IMG/VR virus record: IMGVR_UViG_3300012936_000144
Location: 1 to 26,114 of that record
DNA: 26,114 bases
Reading direction: 5' to 3' (one strand)
Source: a virus
In this document: positions 1 through 10,300 of the stretch, piece by piece
How the letters are laid out: each line of letters begins with the position of its first letter
Numbering within the stretch: position 1 is the stretch's first letter
Translations under genes and position numbers: made by a program
The notes under the pieces: model-generated
Seen by the model: only the letters and a program-made list of their open reading frames with translations
Told to the model about the DNA's origin: nothing
Database searches by the model: none

Positions 1-1326
1 AATATTTGAACTTTTAATAAAGCTTAGCTCGTTAGGTCCGAAATATTGTGATATCTGATCAGGTGTTCTTACAGGTACATTTGTAATAGAACAATTTGTT
101 TTTAAAAGTGCCTTCATAAAAGTTTTATAAAGATCTGGTACTTCTAGTGTTGCTGTATCTAAGTTAATTAGTTCTGGATTTCTGTCAAATATTGTTTCGC
201 TATTTAAAGAAGAAAAATCTACATTTATTCTATCGTCTAAAATTTCATTAGAAAATACGTTAAAAGAAATTGATGAGCTATTTTTAGAAATATGACCAAT
301 TTGACTTTCATTTAAAGGAACACTTAAAATATTATTGTCGCTACCTATAATAATGTTTTTATAGTTATCTTGTCTTTTGTCAAAAGTAAGTAAATTGCTT
401 TCGTCTAAGTTTCCAGTTACTTTAAAAGCAGAAGTACTATGATATAAGGCAAGTTTATTTCCAGAAAAAATAGATGAGTTTAATTTTTGTGTTAAAGATA
501 GAATAGCAGTATTTTCTGAAATATTGAATGCATCTTCGACGCTTATGTTTTCAATATTACTTGCGCGGTTTGGTAAAGTATCGATTGCATTATTATAACC
601 TATGACATGTTTATATAGATTTTCAAAATTTTGTTGAGTATTTTGTGTTAAAAGAAAGTTTTGAAAATTTTCAGGATTCATGTTTAAAATATTTAAAGCA
701 TATGAAATTTCAGAGTCTCTTCCTGAAAAATATTTATATGACTTATCTAAAAGTGTCAGGTAAAAAGAAAATTCTTTAATTGAAACTCCTGCTGAAACTG
801 TTTCAACATCTTCTTTTATCATCTTAACTTTGTTTATTAAGTCTTGAATTTCATTTTCATTAAAAAAGCCGCTATAGAACTTATTAATAATTGCGTCTTG
901 ACATTTTGAGCTTTTTGTTAAGAAGTCTAAAATAGTTCTATCTTGGATAGTTTTATCTAAAACGTGAACTGATAACAAGCTGAAAAGGTTTGATGATCTA
1001 TTTGAAATATCAACTAAATGCTGGCTTGTCAAAGAGCTTAAAGAGTTGCTTAAGCTTATCGGAGTCGCTAGATCAATCTCTAAGTCTACGCCTCCGCCTA
1101 TAATTTCAATATCATCTATAGTATTACCTTCTTGATTTTCGCCTTCTTGAGGAATATCTCCTACTAGACTATTTTCATCAATACTTAAATCTACGCCGCC
1201 GCCTGGGATTCCTACTACATTGCTACCATTACTATTATTGCCAGAAGGTGGTGATACGCCTCCAAGGCCTAATCCATTTCTTTGAGATCTAGATCCCCCT
1301 GAATAGTTATTAATAAAAATACTCAT
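1..1326 (-). CDS. Unrecognised phage structural protein, C-terminus beyond window
   Basis: The frame opens with an ATG at 1324-1326, preceded by an AAGG-containing ribosome site, and stays open for 442 codons to the window edge, so the C-terminus is missing. The first 90 or so residues are rich in Gly, Ser and Asn and contain two copies of the motif GGGVDLxID (residues 42-50 and 77-85). After residue 90 the protein looks mostly helical and polar, with no membrane segment or signal peptide. I recognise no family. It is the last visible gene of a co-oriented run that begins with the baseplate core, and the upstream gene stops 9 bases before it, so a tail or baseplate role is inferred from context only. 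The Gly-rich start suggests a flexible linker or tether. Confidence 0.8.
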   Translation of the reverse strand, partial: MSIFINNYSGGSRSQRNGLGLGGVSPPSGNNSNGSNVVGIPGGGVDLSIDENSLVGDIPQEGENQEGNTIDDIEIIGGGVDLEIDLATPISLSNSLSSLTSQHLVDISNRSSNLFSLLSVHVLDKTIQDRTILDFLTKSSKCQDAIINKFYSGFFNENEIQDLINKVKMIKEDVETVSAGVSIKEFSFYLTLLDKSYKYFSGRDSEISYALNILNMNPENFQNFLLTQNTQQNFENLYKHVIGYNNAIDTLPNRASNIENISVEDAFNISENTAILSLTQKLNSSIFSGNKLALYHSTSAFKVTGNLDESNLLTFDKRQDNYKNIIIGSDNNILSVPLNESQIGHISKNSSSISFNVFSNEILDDRINVDFSSLNSETIFDRNPELINLDTATLEVPDLYKTFMKALLKTNCSITNVPVRTPDQISQYFGPNELSFIKSSNI

Positions 1327-1335
1327 TTACTGACC

Positions 1336-2277
1336 TTACATAAAAAATATTAACTCTTTAGTTGAAATTATATCGCTACTATTAATATTATAAACCCTAT
1401 AAGATACTTTAATTTCAAAATTTTTAGCAGTACTTTTTATAGAGTCGTATGACTCTTTAGACAAAATATTAAAATATGCAGACTTTTCTAAAATTAATGG
1501 TTTAACTTTATTTTTTTCATATGTAGCCTCTTTAATAACCTTATTTTTACTAAATATTTTTAAACTTTTCAGGTCAATATTAAAGCGGTTTATATTGCTG
1601 TCAAATAGCTGGCATATGTAACTTTTTTGATTAAAAATTAGATTACTTTTAAAATTAATAGATGTAAAACTATTTGAAGTTTGTAAAGATTCTAAAGTAA
1701 TTGTTTGCTCTGCAGAGCTTTTCGAGTAAGCATTATAAAACTCTCTTGAAATATCATTAACAAAGTTATTTTCTTTTATGCTGTCAGCTATTTTTTTTGT
1801 TAAAGAAGAACTTAAGCTTTTTTTATACTTTCTATAGTAATTGTAAATTATGTCTTCTTCTATTTTGATTCTACTTTTGTTAATTAAGTTAGAAGAAAAA
1901 TTAAAATAGACAACATTATATGTAATAGACTTATATTGTTTTGCTAAACTTTCTATTGAAGGAATGTCTAGATCTATTATATTTCTATCATCATTAAACT
2001 CAAAAAATACTTTATTGTTCTCGTTTAAATTTGAAATATTAACGAAAGAGTTTTCAATAACTCTACTCGACGTTAAGATTTTTCTAGTAATATAAAATCC
2101 GTGAACTTTATCTAAGCTATCTTTGTCTGTAGAAAAGTCACTTAAAAAAACATCGCCTAGACTATTTTTTATTTGATTCTTCGATATGTTTTCTTTAATA
2201 GCAGACTTATCTTCAACTTCTATTTTTACGTTTGGTATATTATCTAATAGAGATACGTTTAATCTAACTTCATACAT
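1336..2277 (-). CDS. Unrecognised protein of the tail gene cluster (313 aa)
   Basis: An intact minus-strand frame starting at an ATG (2275-2277). The region upstream of the start has no convincing Shine-Dalgarno site, only a GTGA-like stretch, so it may depend on reinitiation after the upstream stop 8 bases away. The protein is rich in Asn, Lys, Ser and Ile, with alternating hydrophobic residues suggesting beta-strands at both ends (for example FEIKVSYRVY near the C-terminus) and a more helical, charged middle from about residue 140 to 190. No catalytic motif, signal peptide or membrane segment is visible. I do not recognise it. Its place among baseplate-associated genes suggests a virion component or assembly factor; this is inference. 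Confidence 0.75.
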   Translation of the reverse strand: MYEVRLNVSLLDNIPNVKIEVEDKSAIKENISKNQIKNSLGDVFLSDFSTDKDSLDKVHGFYITRKILTSSRVIENSFVNISNLNENNKVFFEFNDDRNIIDLDIPSIESLAKQYKSITYNVVYFNFSSNLINKSRIKIEEDIIYNYYRKYKKSLSSSLTKKIADSIKENNFVNDISREFYNAYSKSSAEQTITLESLQTSNSFTSINFKSNLIFNQKSYICQLFDSNINRFNIDLKSLKIFSKNKVIKEATYEKNKVKPLILEKSAYFNILSKESYDSIKSTAKNFEIKVSYRVYNINSSDIISTKELIFFM

Positions 2278-2285
2278 ATTTCACG

Positions 2286-2780
2286 CTACAACAAAGAAAT
2301 TTCTTTTAAGTCAATTATTTTTTTTGAAAAAGTAATATTTGCAACTCCTATTACTTCGTCAAATTGATTAATTTCATGTACAATTATTTTTTCTCTATAG
2401 TTATCTTTACCTTTAATGTCTACTTCGTGATCAATATTAACTTTAGGGGAAAGTTTAATATCAGCAAGGCTTTTTTTATAAGACTTTAAAAGCTTTTTTG
2501 AGTCACTATTGTCAAAAACATAAAACAACAAATAACTATTTATATCTACGTTTAATTTATTTGCTAAACTTTGAACTTCATTATCGAAGTTTGTATTATT
2601 TTCTCTTAGACTTTGTATTTTTTTTAAAAAAACTTTTATGTTGAAAATTTTACTTTCATTAGTATCATAATCAACGTAAACCTCTTTGATACCTATTAAA
2701 TTAAGCATAGGACTTTGTTTTTCTATTGTAACTGTTGTAACGACAGGCAAAATATTAATTATTTTTGTTTTACTTGCCAT
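2286..2780 (-). CDS. Unrecognised small protein of the tail gene cluster (164 aa)
   Basis: I place the start at the ATG at 2778-2780 (protein begins MASKTK), because a GAGG ribosome site lies 6 bases upstream. A longer version starting at a TTG at 2790-2792 would place that ribosome site inside the gene. The upstream gene ends at 2782, so the two are nearly adjacent. The N-terminal 60 residues alternate hydrophobic and polar residues (ILPVVTTVTIE, then IGIKEVYVDYD), suggesting a beta-sheet, followed by a helical stretch around residues 55-105 and a further beta-rich C-terminus. No known domain is recognised. A role as a structural or assembly protein of the tail is inferred from neighbours alone. 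Confidence 0.75.
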   Translation of the reverse strand: MASKTKIINILPVVTTVTIEKQSPMLNLIGIKEVYVDYDTNESKIFNIKVFLKKIQSLRENNTNFDNEVQSLANKLNVDINSYLLFYVFDNSDSKKLLKSYKKSLADIKLSPKVNIDHEVDIKGKDNYREKIIVHEINQFDEVIGVANITFSKKIIDLKEISLL

Positions 2781-2781
2781 T

Positions 2782-3816
2782 TTATTCCTCAAAAGTTATA
2801 GTAAATATATTAGAAAATCCAAAATATGACTTTATTTTAATTTGTTGATCCGATTGTAAATATCCGTAGCCTTGTAAGTTCTTTTCTATTCTATACAATT
2901 TTCCTGCAGAAAATACTCTTCTAAACTTTCTTCTTCCAGATATATCAATGTGTTGAATGTCTCCGTGATCTATAATTACTAGCTTTTCAATTAAGTTTAA
3001 ACTTTTTGCAATATCATATATTTGAAAGATAAATTTATCATCTGATTTCTTTTTTGAAATATAAAAAGTTTTCTTTTGAACTTTGTCATTATTATCTAGT
3101 TGAAATATTGACTCGTTAATTGCATTATTAAAGTCGCTTATATTATTAACGCTATTTTTAACAATAACTTTACTTGGGCCATCCTGTGTGTTTATATAAC
3201 TACCTAACTCAGAGCCATTTTTAGTTATTGGCGGCATGTACATAAAATTAGTCTTATTTGCAAATCTTGCATCATCTTTTATTAAATCAAACTCTGTTAA
3301 ATAAACGTCTCGTTTTAACATTGTAGGAGGAAGTTCGCCATCAAGCTGTATTAGATTAAATCTTTCAAATTCACTTATTCCTGAATCAGTGTAAATTAGA
3401 ATGTTATCTAAATCTAATGAGCCTGTTGTTAATAGAATATTTTTATTTTTTAAGTTATTTTCAATTCTTTCATGTAAAACACTAGACGCTGTTAAAAATG
3501 TTTGTTCGTCTTCGTTTAATAGATCATATGCATTTGAAGCAGATCCATCTCCCGTATCTAATCCTAAATTATAAAAACCACCTCTGTTTAAGTCTATTTC
3601 AGGATTAACTAAATCAAGAATATTATTAGACGCTTCCATTCTAAAGTTATGAGATCCACTTACATAAACATTATTTTCATCACTTTCATATAGCGAACTA
3701 TTATCTGAAAATGTTGCGTATTTGAATCTAATGTCTTGAATAGACATCTGCTTATAACCCTCTTCAGTTAGGATAAAGTCAATAATTCTACTTTTTTCAT
3801 CTAAAATTCCTGACAT
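2782..3816 (-). CDS. Putative virion structural protein with an LDxKSRIIDFILTxEG-type N-terminus (344 aa)
   Basis: The ATG at 3814-3816 overlaps the stop of the upstream gene as TAATG and has a full AAGGAGG ribosome site 4 bases upstream, so the start is secure and strong initiation is expected. The N-terminus (residues 5-34, LDEKSRIIDFILTEEGYKQM then IRFKYATFSDNSSLY) resembles a recurrent opening of phage tail or baseplate proteins that I recall as 'D..L...G...L......I..FA.SD...Y'. The remainder looks beta-rich, with Asp- and Asn-rich loops. No enzyme motif, membrane segment or signal peptide is seen. Position directly after the large 797-residue protein fits a peripheral baseplate or tail component. 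The family link is a pattern memory, not a search result. Confidence 0.8.
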   Translation of the reverse strand: MSGILDEKSRIIDFILTEEGYKQMSIQDIRFKYATFSDNSSLYESDENNVYVSGSHNFRMEASNNILDLVNPEIDLNRGGFYNLGLDTGDGSASNAYDLLNEDEQTFLTASSVLHERIENNLKNKNILLTTGSLDLDNILIYTDSGISEFERFNLIQLDGELPPTMLKRDVYLTEFDLIKDDARFANKTNFMYMPPITKNGSELGSYINTQDGPSKVIVKNSVNNISDFNNAINESIFQLDNNDKVQKKTFYISKKKSDDKFIFQIYDIAKSLNLIEKLVIIDHGDIQHIDISGRRKFRRVFSAGKLYRIEKNLQGYGYLQSDQQIKIKSYFGFSNIFTITFEE

Positions 3817-6209
3817 TATTCCTCCTTATACGGTCTTTCTATTGCACTGTAAGAGCTGTTATTAAAACTTAAAATATCTTCTTGCGGTGCTAGCTCACCT
3901 GTATCTTGATTATAAAATATTTTTTCAATTGCATGATTAACTACATTATTACCTACACTAAAATAACTAGTATAAGGCCTTTGTTTGTAAATGTCGGAAA
4001 AGTTACCATAACTGCTGTAATTAAAATGCATTTTTTCAGAAAGAAGAGTGCCCGTTAAAGAAACATCACTATTTTGCAATTCTACAGCTTTTAAGTGAGT
4101 ACCCCTATTACCATCCGAATAATATCCTGTAACAGCTCTATCGATCTTTTCGTTACCTGTAGATTCAACTATTTTATCTATTGAACTACTTGCATAGAAC
4201 TGTATTGGTAACGTATCAAATTTGTCAGTAAAATGTTTATCACCTGATATACCTGTTCTGATACTTTTGCTTGTCAGGAACCTTTTGTCAAACTCAAACT
4301 TAGGACGATCATTATTAATAGGGGTCCCAACTAGAATTAATGTCGATCCTGGTCTTATAAAAGTGTTGGAAAAATAGTTGTTATCAAAAAAGAAATTGTT
4401 AAAAGAAGATACACCTAAGACTATTTCATCTTCAGGATATAGTATGTATGGAACACTTCTACTATCGTTCTCATATAGATTGATCTTGTCACCTAATAAA
4501 TAAAGTGAAGAAGCACCAATATCAAAAGTCCATAAACCTGTTTCGCTTTTTATAATATTGCTATAGTTTTGATTGTTTTTAATATAGCTTTTATTTAGAC
4601 TATTGCCTAGCAGTGAATTTTCTCCATGCGGATTTCCTACAAAAATAACTCCATCATGTGTTCCTTGAAGATCTGTTGTTTCTATTGGAATATAACTAGT
4701 AATATTATCTTTAAAAGCTGTCCTAATAGGAATTTCAAACTCTGCTTCTATATCAGACTTTTCCATTTCTAGAGCCATAAAGCCGCTATTTTTATCGACA
4801 AACGGGCTAGTTTCTATATAGTAGTAATCATCTGCCTGACTTCTTATGTTTTCTAATGTAGTTGTATTTAAATTACTTGATGAAGTATAGCTACCCGTTG
4901 TTGTAATAAATATTTTACCGTAAGTTATTAGTTCTCTATATGAATCAACATCTTTTTGATTACAGTAATCTTCATTATTTGTCACAAGTGATGTACCACT
5001 TTTTGTAACTGTTTTTGTTAATGTCGTGTCATTTTCTATGTTATAATTAACTCTTCTTTTAGAATTTACTTTTTTATTATTTAATAGAAAAATATTTATG
5101 CCGGTCGTAAAAGGAATAGGGAATTCCTGGCTAGCATTATTAAAAAGTCTAGTAATTTTACTTTTATGAGAAAAGTTAATTTTTAGTATTATTTTTTCTA
5201 GAAAGAAAGGTTTGTCTATATAATTAGACATTTTTAACAAGTTATCTTCTAAAGGTTTAAATTTTTCTGAAAATGGGAAGCCAAAATTGGACATAGGTGA
5301 TGAAAGAGACCCAGAGACGTGATTAGTTTGATTGTTCTTTCTTGACCATGTGCTAGGTGTAAAAGGCATAGACATTTTGTCTAAGTTTTGCATAAATGTT
5401 GATTTATTAAAAACAAGATCAGATATTTGATTAGCAACTCTATTTTCGTTATTAGCAATGTATCCTTTAAAATTTGACCAAGTTCCTTCTTTAAAGTTAT
5501 AATAGCTAAAAAAATTAAGATGGGCTTCACCAACGTCTACATTATTAGTTAAAGGCAAAGAAGTATCATCATGATTGTAATATATAGATGATACTGCACC
5601 TTTGGTTCCGTCTAGGCCGTCCGGGTATGAATTTAATGTAAAAAATGGACTGGAAACGCCTAAGCCGTTTTCTGGTTCTCCTTCACCAGATACGTCAAAT
5701 GGAATAGATCCTACAATGGGTATAGATATAGTTTCTCTAGAAGCTAAGCTTTGCTGAAAGTTTGCTGAAACTAACGGACTTGTTCCACTGGCATAAAACT
5801 CTGAAGTTCTATCAATTGTTATTTGATTTTCCTCTTTATAAGGTCTAAAATCGATTGTAAGTCTTTCTTTTTGCCTTTCGTCTTTTAAGAATTTTTGAGA
5901 AATACTACTGTTTTTTGAAAACACAGTCCCTACTGAGTTTGGTGAAGAAATCATACTACCATAAAAGTTATCACTTGACGGAAGACCTTCGCTTATGTTT
6001 GTCAATGGATATGATTGACCAAAAACATAGTTTTTTATATTGTCAGAAAAGCTTATGTTTGTATTTGTTAATTCGTGACCGTTTATAGATAAATCAACTG
6101 GGACTGTCCCTTGAAGGCTATCTTTTTCTTTTAACTGTGCTTTTGGTTGAATTGTTATTGCACCTGATTTTGTTACATTACCTTTTCTTTTTTGTCTAAT
6201 TAAAGGCAT
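3816..6209 (-). CDS. Large putative virion or baseplate protein (797 aa)
   Basis: An intact frame with its ATG at 6207-6209 and a GGAG ribosome site 6 bases upstream. The first 30 residues are basic (MPLIRQKRKGNVTK). The rest is rich in Ser, Asn, Thr, Phe and Tyr, with many short predicted beta-strands and loops, as is usual for phage tail-associated proteins. A segment near residue 335 (PFFLEKIILKINF) is the most hydrophobic strand-like stretch but is too short and charged to be a membrane span. I recall similar large proteins in marine phage structural clusters but cannot name a family. Its stop overlaps the start of the next gene, implying coupled production with the 344-residue protein. 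Enzyme motifs are absent. Confidence 0.8.
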   Translation of the reverse strand: MPLIRQKRKGNVTKSGAITIQPKAQLKEKDSLQGTVPVDLSINGHELTNTNISFSDNIKNYVFGQSYPLTNISEGLPSSDNFYGSMISSPNSVGTVFSKNSSISQKFLKDERQKERLTIDFRPYKEENQITIDRTSEFYASGTSPLVSANFQQSLASRETISIPIVGSIPFDVSGEGEPENGLGVSSPFFTLNSYPDGLDGTKGAVSSIYYNHDDTSLPLTNNVDVGEAHLNFFSYYNFKEGTWSNFKGYIANNENRVANQISDLVFNKSTFMQNLDKMSMPFTPSTWSRKNNQTNHVSGSLSSPMSNFGFPFSEKFKPLEDNLLKMSNYIDKPFFLEKIILKINFSHKSKITRLFNNASQEFPIPFTTGINIFLLNNKKVNSKRRVNYNIENDTTLTKTVTKSGTSLVTNNEDYCNQKDVDSYRELITYGKIFITTTGSYTSSSNLNTTTLENIRSQADDYYYIETSPFVDKNSGFMALEMEKSDIEAEFEIPIRTAFKDNITSYIPIETTDLQGTHDGVIFVGNPHGENSLLGNSLNKSYIKNNQNYSNIIKSETGLWTFDIGASSLYLLGDKINLYENDSRSVPYILYPEDEIVLGVSSFNNFFFDNNYFSNTFIRPGSTLILVGTPINNDRPKFEFDKRFLTSKSIRTGISGDKHFTDKFDTLPIQFYASSSIDKIVESTGNEKIDRAVTGYYSDGNRGTHLKAVELQNSDVSLTGTLLSEKMHFNYSSYGNFSDIYKQRPYTSYFSVGNNVVNHAIEKIFYNQDTGELAPQEDILSFNNSSYSAIERPYKEE
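3821..3827 (-). promoter_or_regulatory. Full-consensus Shine-Dalgarno site (AAGGAGG)
   Basis: The minus strand reads AAGGAGG, then AATA, then ATG. The site lies inside the last codons (Lys-Glu-Glu) of the upstream 797-residue protein and serves the start at 3816, which itself overlaps the upstream stop as TAATG. It is the strongest ribosome site I found in the window. Confidence 0.8.
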
Positions 6210-6212
6210 ATA

Positions 6213-7316
6213 TTACTCCATAATACCACTGAATGCAATTGAGTCCAAACCTTGCACTTTTGATCTATCATATGTATAGCCCGTGCTGTGTTTAACTTCA
6301 AAAATTTTAGGATATTCATTCGATACAGTAACACTATTAGTTTCATAGTATTCGATAATATCATTGTTGTTTATATTAATATATTCAGACTCAGCTATTT
6401 CATCAGATATTGTTTGACTTTTTTGCTGGTATGGAACAACTTGAGAGTTATCATCAGATACCCATGACATATCCAATACTTTATTGTTATGAGTCATTCC
6501 AGCAATTGCTGATACTGAAAATTGGTTTGTTTCTTGATTAAAACTTTCTACAAATTTATTTCTTATAGCACTTTTATTAACAGGCGCAAATATATCTACG
6601 TTGTCTTCAAAAAATTCAATTGACTTAGCATTATAGTTTATTGTTTCTTTAATTAAAAAAGATCTTCTTCTAACATCGTTTAAAGAAAGTGAAGCCTTAA
6701 AAGAGTTTTCTATGAACTCAAAAGTAGATATTTCTTTAATTTTAAGAGGCTCAATGCAACCGTTTTTAGAAATTGCTGACGTGTTACTGTATATCTCTAT
6801 TGTTACTTGATCTAGCTTGTACATTTCGTCTAAAGCATCAAGATTTGCTGGCGACTTAAATATTTTTTCTTTTTCGTGATAAGTTTCTTCTGAAATTGTG
6901 TCGTCAGTATTGCTAAAGTTTGAAAACAAACTTGATTCATAAACACTTTGATCTATTCCAAAGCTCATATGTCTAAGAGGAGTTTTATTTCTTGGAGGCG
7001 ACCCACTTCTATTTTCATTATAAGAAGATCTATACTTTGAATTATTAAATTTTGAAATATTTAAAGGGAAATAAGAAAAATTTGGCCTTATATTAGCAGC
7101 TCCTCCTTGTGCTACGTTACCATTCGGATCTTCTTTGATTACACCATCTTCAGAATTTTCTTCTCGACCTCTACGAGATGAACTATTTCTAGGATTTTTA
7201 GACTCTACAATTTCTAGAATTGTATCGTTTGAACCTTCGATAAAAGGAATTAATCCGTTTGTTCTTATAATCTTACTGCTTCTGGAAGGACTAATTATTT
7301 CACAAGTATTTGACAT
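6213..7316 (-). CDS. Putative virion-associated protein with low-complexity N-terminus (367 aa)
   Basis: The ATG is at 7314-7316, with an AGG ribosome site about 10 bases upstream. Residues 1 to about 130 are poor in hydrophobic residues and rich in Ser, Asn, Arg and Gly (for example SSSRRGREENSEDG), so this part is probably disordered or a linker. From about residue 145 the protein has alternating strands and helices. The C-terminus ends in GLDSIAFSG (356-364), resembling a terminal 'TDS[IV]AFGG' signature that I recall from marine phage structural proteins. No catalytic motif is seen. It lies between the LamG/gpI-like protein and the 797-residue protein, so a baseplate-peripheral role is likely but inferred. 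Confidence 0.78.
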   Translation of the reverse strand: MSNTCEIISPSRSSKIIRTNGLIPFIEGSNDTILEIVESKNPRNSSSRRGREENSEDGVIKEDPNGNVAQGGAANIRPNFSYFPLNISKFNNSKYRSSYNENRSGSPPRNKTPLRHMSFGIDQSVYESSLFSNFSNTDDTISEETYHEKEKIFKSPANLDALDEMYKLDQVTIEIYSNTSAISKNGCIEPLKIKEISTFEFIENSFKASLSLNDVRRRSFLIKETINYNAKSIEFFEDNVDIFAPVNKSAIRNKFVESFNQETNQFSVSAIAGMTHNNKVLDMSWVSDDNSQVVPYQQKSQTISDEIAESEYININNNDIIEYYETNSVTVSNEYPKIFEVKHSTGYTYDRSKVQGLDSIAFSGIME

Positions 7317-7326
7317 TTTTATTTAC

Positions 7327-10300
7327 CTAAGATTGACGGATTTGTAGTAAAGACATTGTATTTCTACTTATTTGTCTTTCTCCTCTGTAAAGAATAGGGA
7401 TTCTATTTTGCGAGTATTTATATTGTATCTTGTGCCTTTCTAAAGAATGAGATTCAACAGTATAGTTATGTCCTGTAAAGTGTGCTTTGTCAGGTATCAT
7501 TTGTCCAATTAAGTCACTAATTAGATTGTCCATATATTTGTATAAGTAGTAAAATGCTCTATTATCAATACTTTGTGATAAATTATTAAAATATATCTCT
7601 CTTAAATTAATTATAGACTTATACTGCACGTCGAATAAACTTGAAGTATCTCCTAGGGCGTTATTAAACTCATCAAGAGAAGACATAATTGTAGCTATAT
7701 CTCTATTAAGAACAAGAGTGTTTGACATCTCAACAATAAACCTATTATCTTCTTCAGCAGTAAAGCTAGTAGGTCTATCATAAACAAAAGTTTCGCTAGA
7801 GTAGTCTGATAGTATTCTTACTTTATTGTTTTCAGACATTTCATCTATTACTACATCAAGCTGATTCATAAGATAATAACTGCTATCAATATAATCTAAT
7901 GGGTCAATATTTTCGTTTTTAATCTTAAATTCAGCTATTGTATAGATGTTTTTTGTTCTATCATATAAACTAACTTTATTATAGTTTCCATCAAAATTAG
8001 AAGCAAGATCTACTTTCATAGGTGATATTTGTATGTTTAGCCGTTGATTTGACCCAGTAACATGATCATTGTAGTTATAATTTACTCTAGGTAGATTAGT
8101 ACCTACTGATGTAATATCTTTTGCGTGTGTAGATCTTTCAGACTTTGTCAAGTCTTTAGAAAAAACATTTATATTAAAAACTTTACCTTCAAAGTTTGTT
8201 TCTAAGACATCTAAGTCTGGTATTTCATTTAGCCTACTAACTTGTCCTAATGTAGTGTCATTAGCATCACCAATTTCATTTTGAAACATATAATTTCCAA
8301 TATGAAATGAAAAGTTTTCGCTTAAATTATTATATTTTAGATTAACTCTTTCCTGCAAGTCTCTGTATGCAACTTCATTAGAATCGTCAAAGCTGTAGCA
8401 AATTTTTTCAACTTCACTTAAAACTTTAAAATTATTGCCGCATCTATGAACATTTAAAAAGTATTCAGACTTATTTCTAACACCTTTTTCTAACTTTTTT
8501 CTACCTACAGAAACTCTATAGATTTCGCCATCAAAAATAGGTACATTGCTAGATGTTAAATAAATAGTATCAGCATTTGAATCATCATAAGGTCTAGAAA
8601 TAAAGTGAATTTTTCCTTCTTCACTAGTAAGATCTTCTTTTTTAAGAATTATATTGGTCATTAAATAAGTTATATCATTTAAGTCATTTTTAGTAACGAT
8701 TCTACCTAAACTCTGATTTAAGCTATATTTGTTTTTATCCTTGATAGGAAACTTATAAAAGCCTTCTATTTCCCAAGAACCGCTTAAAGAACTGTCATTT
8801 AAAGAGCCTGCGACACTTGACGCTTTAAAAGGACCTTCATTTGTGCCTAAGGTTGTATTGACAAGTTTTTCAATGCTTAAAAACATTTTATTTGTTGCTG
8901 ATTCACCTGGACTTTCGATGGTTGGAGCAATCTGAATGTTTTTGTTAAAGTCAAAAGACTTAAGAAGATATTTCTTAGAATTATAATTTTCATTTAAATT
9001 AAAGCTTGAAATTCCTGATTTTTCTTTAAAAATATAGAAAATATCAGGATCTAAACCAGCTGCTCTAATAATAGACTTTATACTGTCACTAGTACCTTTT
9101 TGTCTTAAAAAGTCTTGACTGTTAATTAAAAGACGCTTCCATATTTCATTCTGTATTTTTCTAATTTTAAATTCGGAGTCAGAATTATTATATTGAAGAT
9201 CTTTTCCCTCAAGATTTCTTGCTGAAGGACTGTTAAGGATTTGTGTGAAGTTAAATCCTAAAAATTTAGCTATTTTAGGTAAAAACACACTAGCACCAGG
9301 TTTGTCATTCTGGATGTTTTCGTAATCCACATTTATAATTTCAGTATAATTGTCAATATAGAGTTTTATTGTATCAAAATATCTCGCCCATATTAGCAAC
9401 AAAGAAACAAAGTTACCAATTGCAGGAGAACTAACAGATCCTGCTAGAGCTTCTTTATAAGAAAAAGGCTTGTTTATGTTGCCGTATAAAGAGTCAAAAC
9501 CTTCTTTTTGTGACTGGCCGTCAAAATATTGCTTTGGAAACAAATTAAATATTAAATTAGGATTATTTTGATCAAATAAATGAGCTTTTTTAAAAAGATT
9601 ATTTCTTAGAGTAATAGTTTCGGAATAGTCTGGAAAAAGTACAGGACTCAAGCTTGAGTCTTCATAAATTAAAGGCACACTTACATTTGTATAAGTTGTC
9701 CTCAGGCTTGTATAGTTTAGTTCAGCGCCTGTTGTTTTTATTTTAGAATGTAAAGAATTGCCACTATGATCCATTACTACACTTATATTAGCGTAATCAC
9801 CTGAAGGCTCATTAAACTTGTAATAAAGCTTTAAATCATTACTTTTAAAGATGTTTGTTAAAGACTCATTTCTTATTGTTTCTCTGCTTCTTACAGAATG
9901 AAATACTCTAAAGTCATCAATTGCGCCTATAAATGCTAGTGGGTTTGATAAATTATGCTCATTATATACAACGCCCGTATCAATTTGGTGACTTTCACCG
10001 AACCCTATTTTTAAAGAATTATTTTTAAAGTCAATATTTTCAATATTTAAGCCGCTTCCAACTTGCAAGGTTTCTTGCAAATCACCGTTTAGATAAATGT
10101 CAATTTCTCTTTTACCTAGCTTATGTTTAACATTAAAACACAAGTGATTAAATTTATCTTTTTCAATAGAAACAGCACCTTTAACAAAGTTATGATATGA
10201 CTGATTAGGATTTTGACTTTTGTTTGAAACAATTAACGAAATATTTGCATTGGTTTCTTGATGACTTTCTACAAAACATGTAAAACCATTATGCTCTAAT

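Noticed and set aside
7135-7347. Plus-strand open frames here and at 12907-13152, 14146-14337, 16024-16206, 19475-19807, 20475-20696, 21294-21551, 21921-22103, 24696-24878, 25623-25811 and 25742-26038
   Set aside because: Each lies opposite a well-supported minus-strand gene, has no convincing ribosome site or recognisable domain and is explained by low stop density opposite long genes.
7415-7422. Exact TATAAATA octamer on the minus strand, as in T4 late promoters; also at 731-738, 18095-18102 and 24841-24848
   Set aside because: All lie inside genes, and in sequence this AT-rich several matches per strand are expected by chance. None sits at a consistent distance before a gene.
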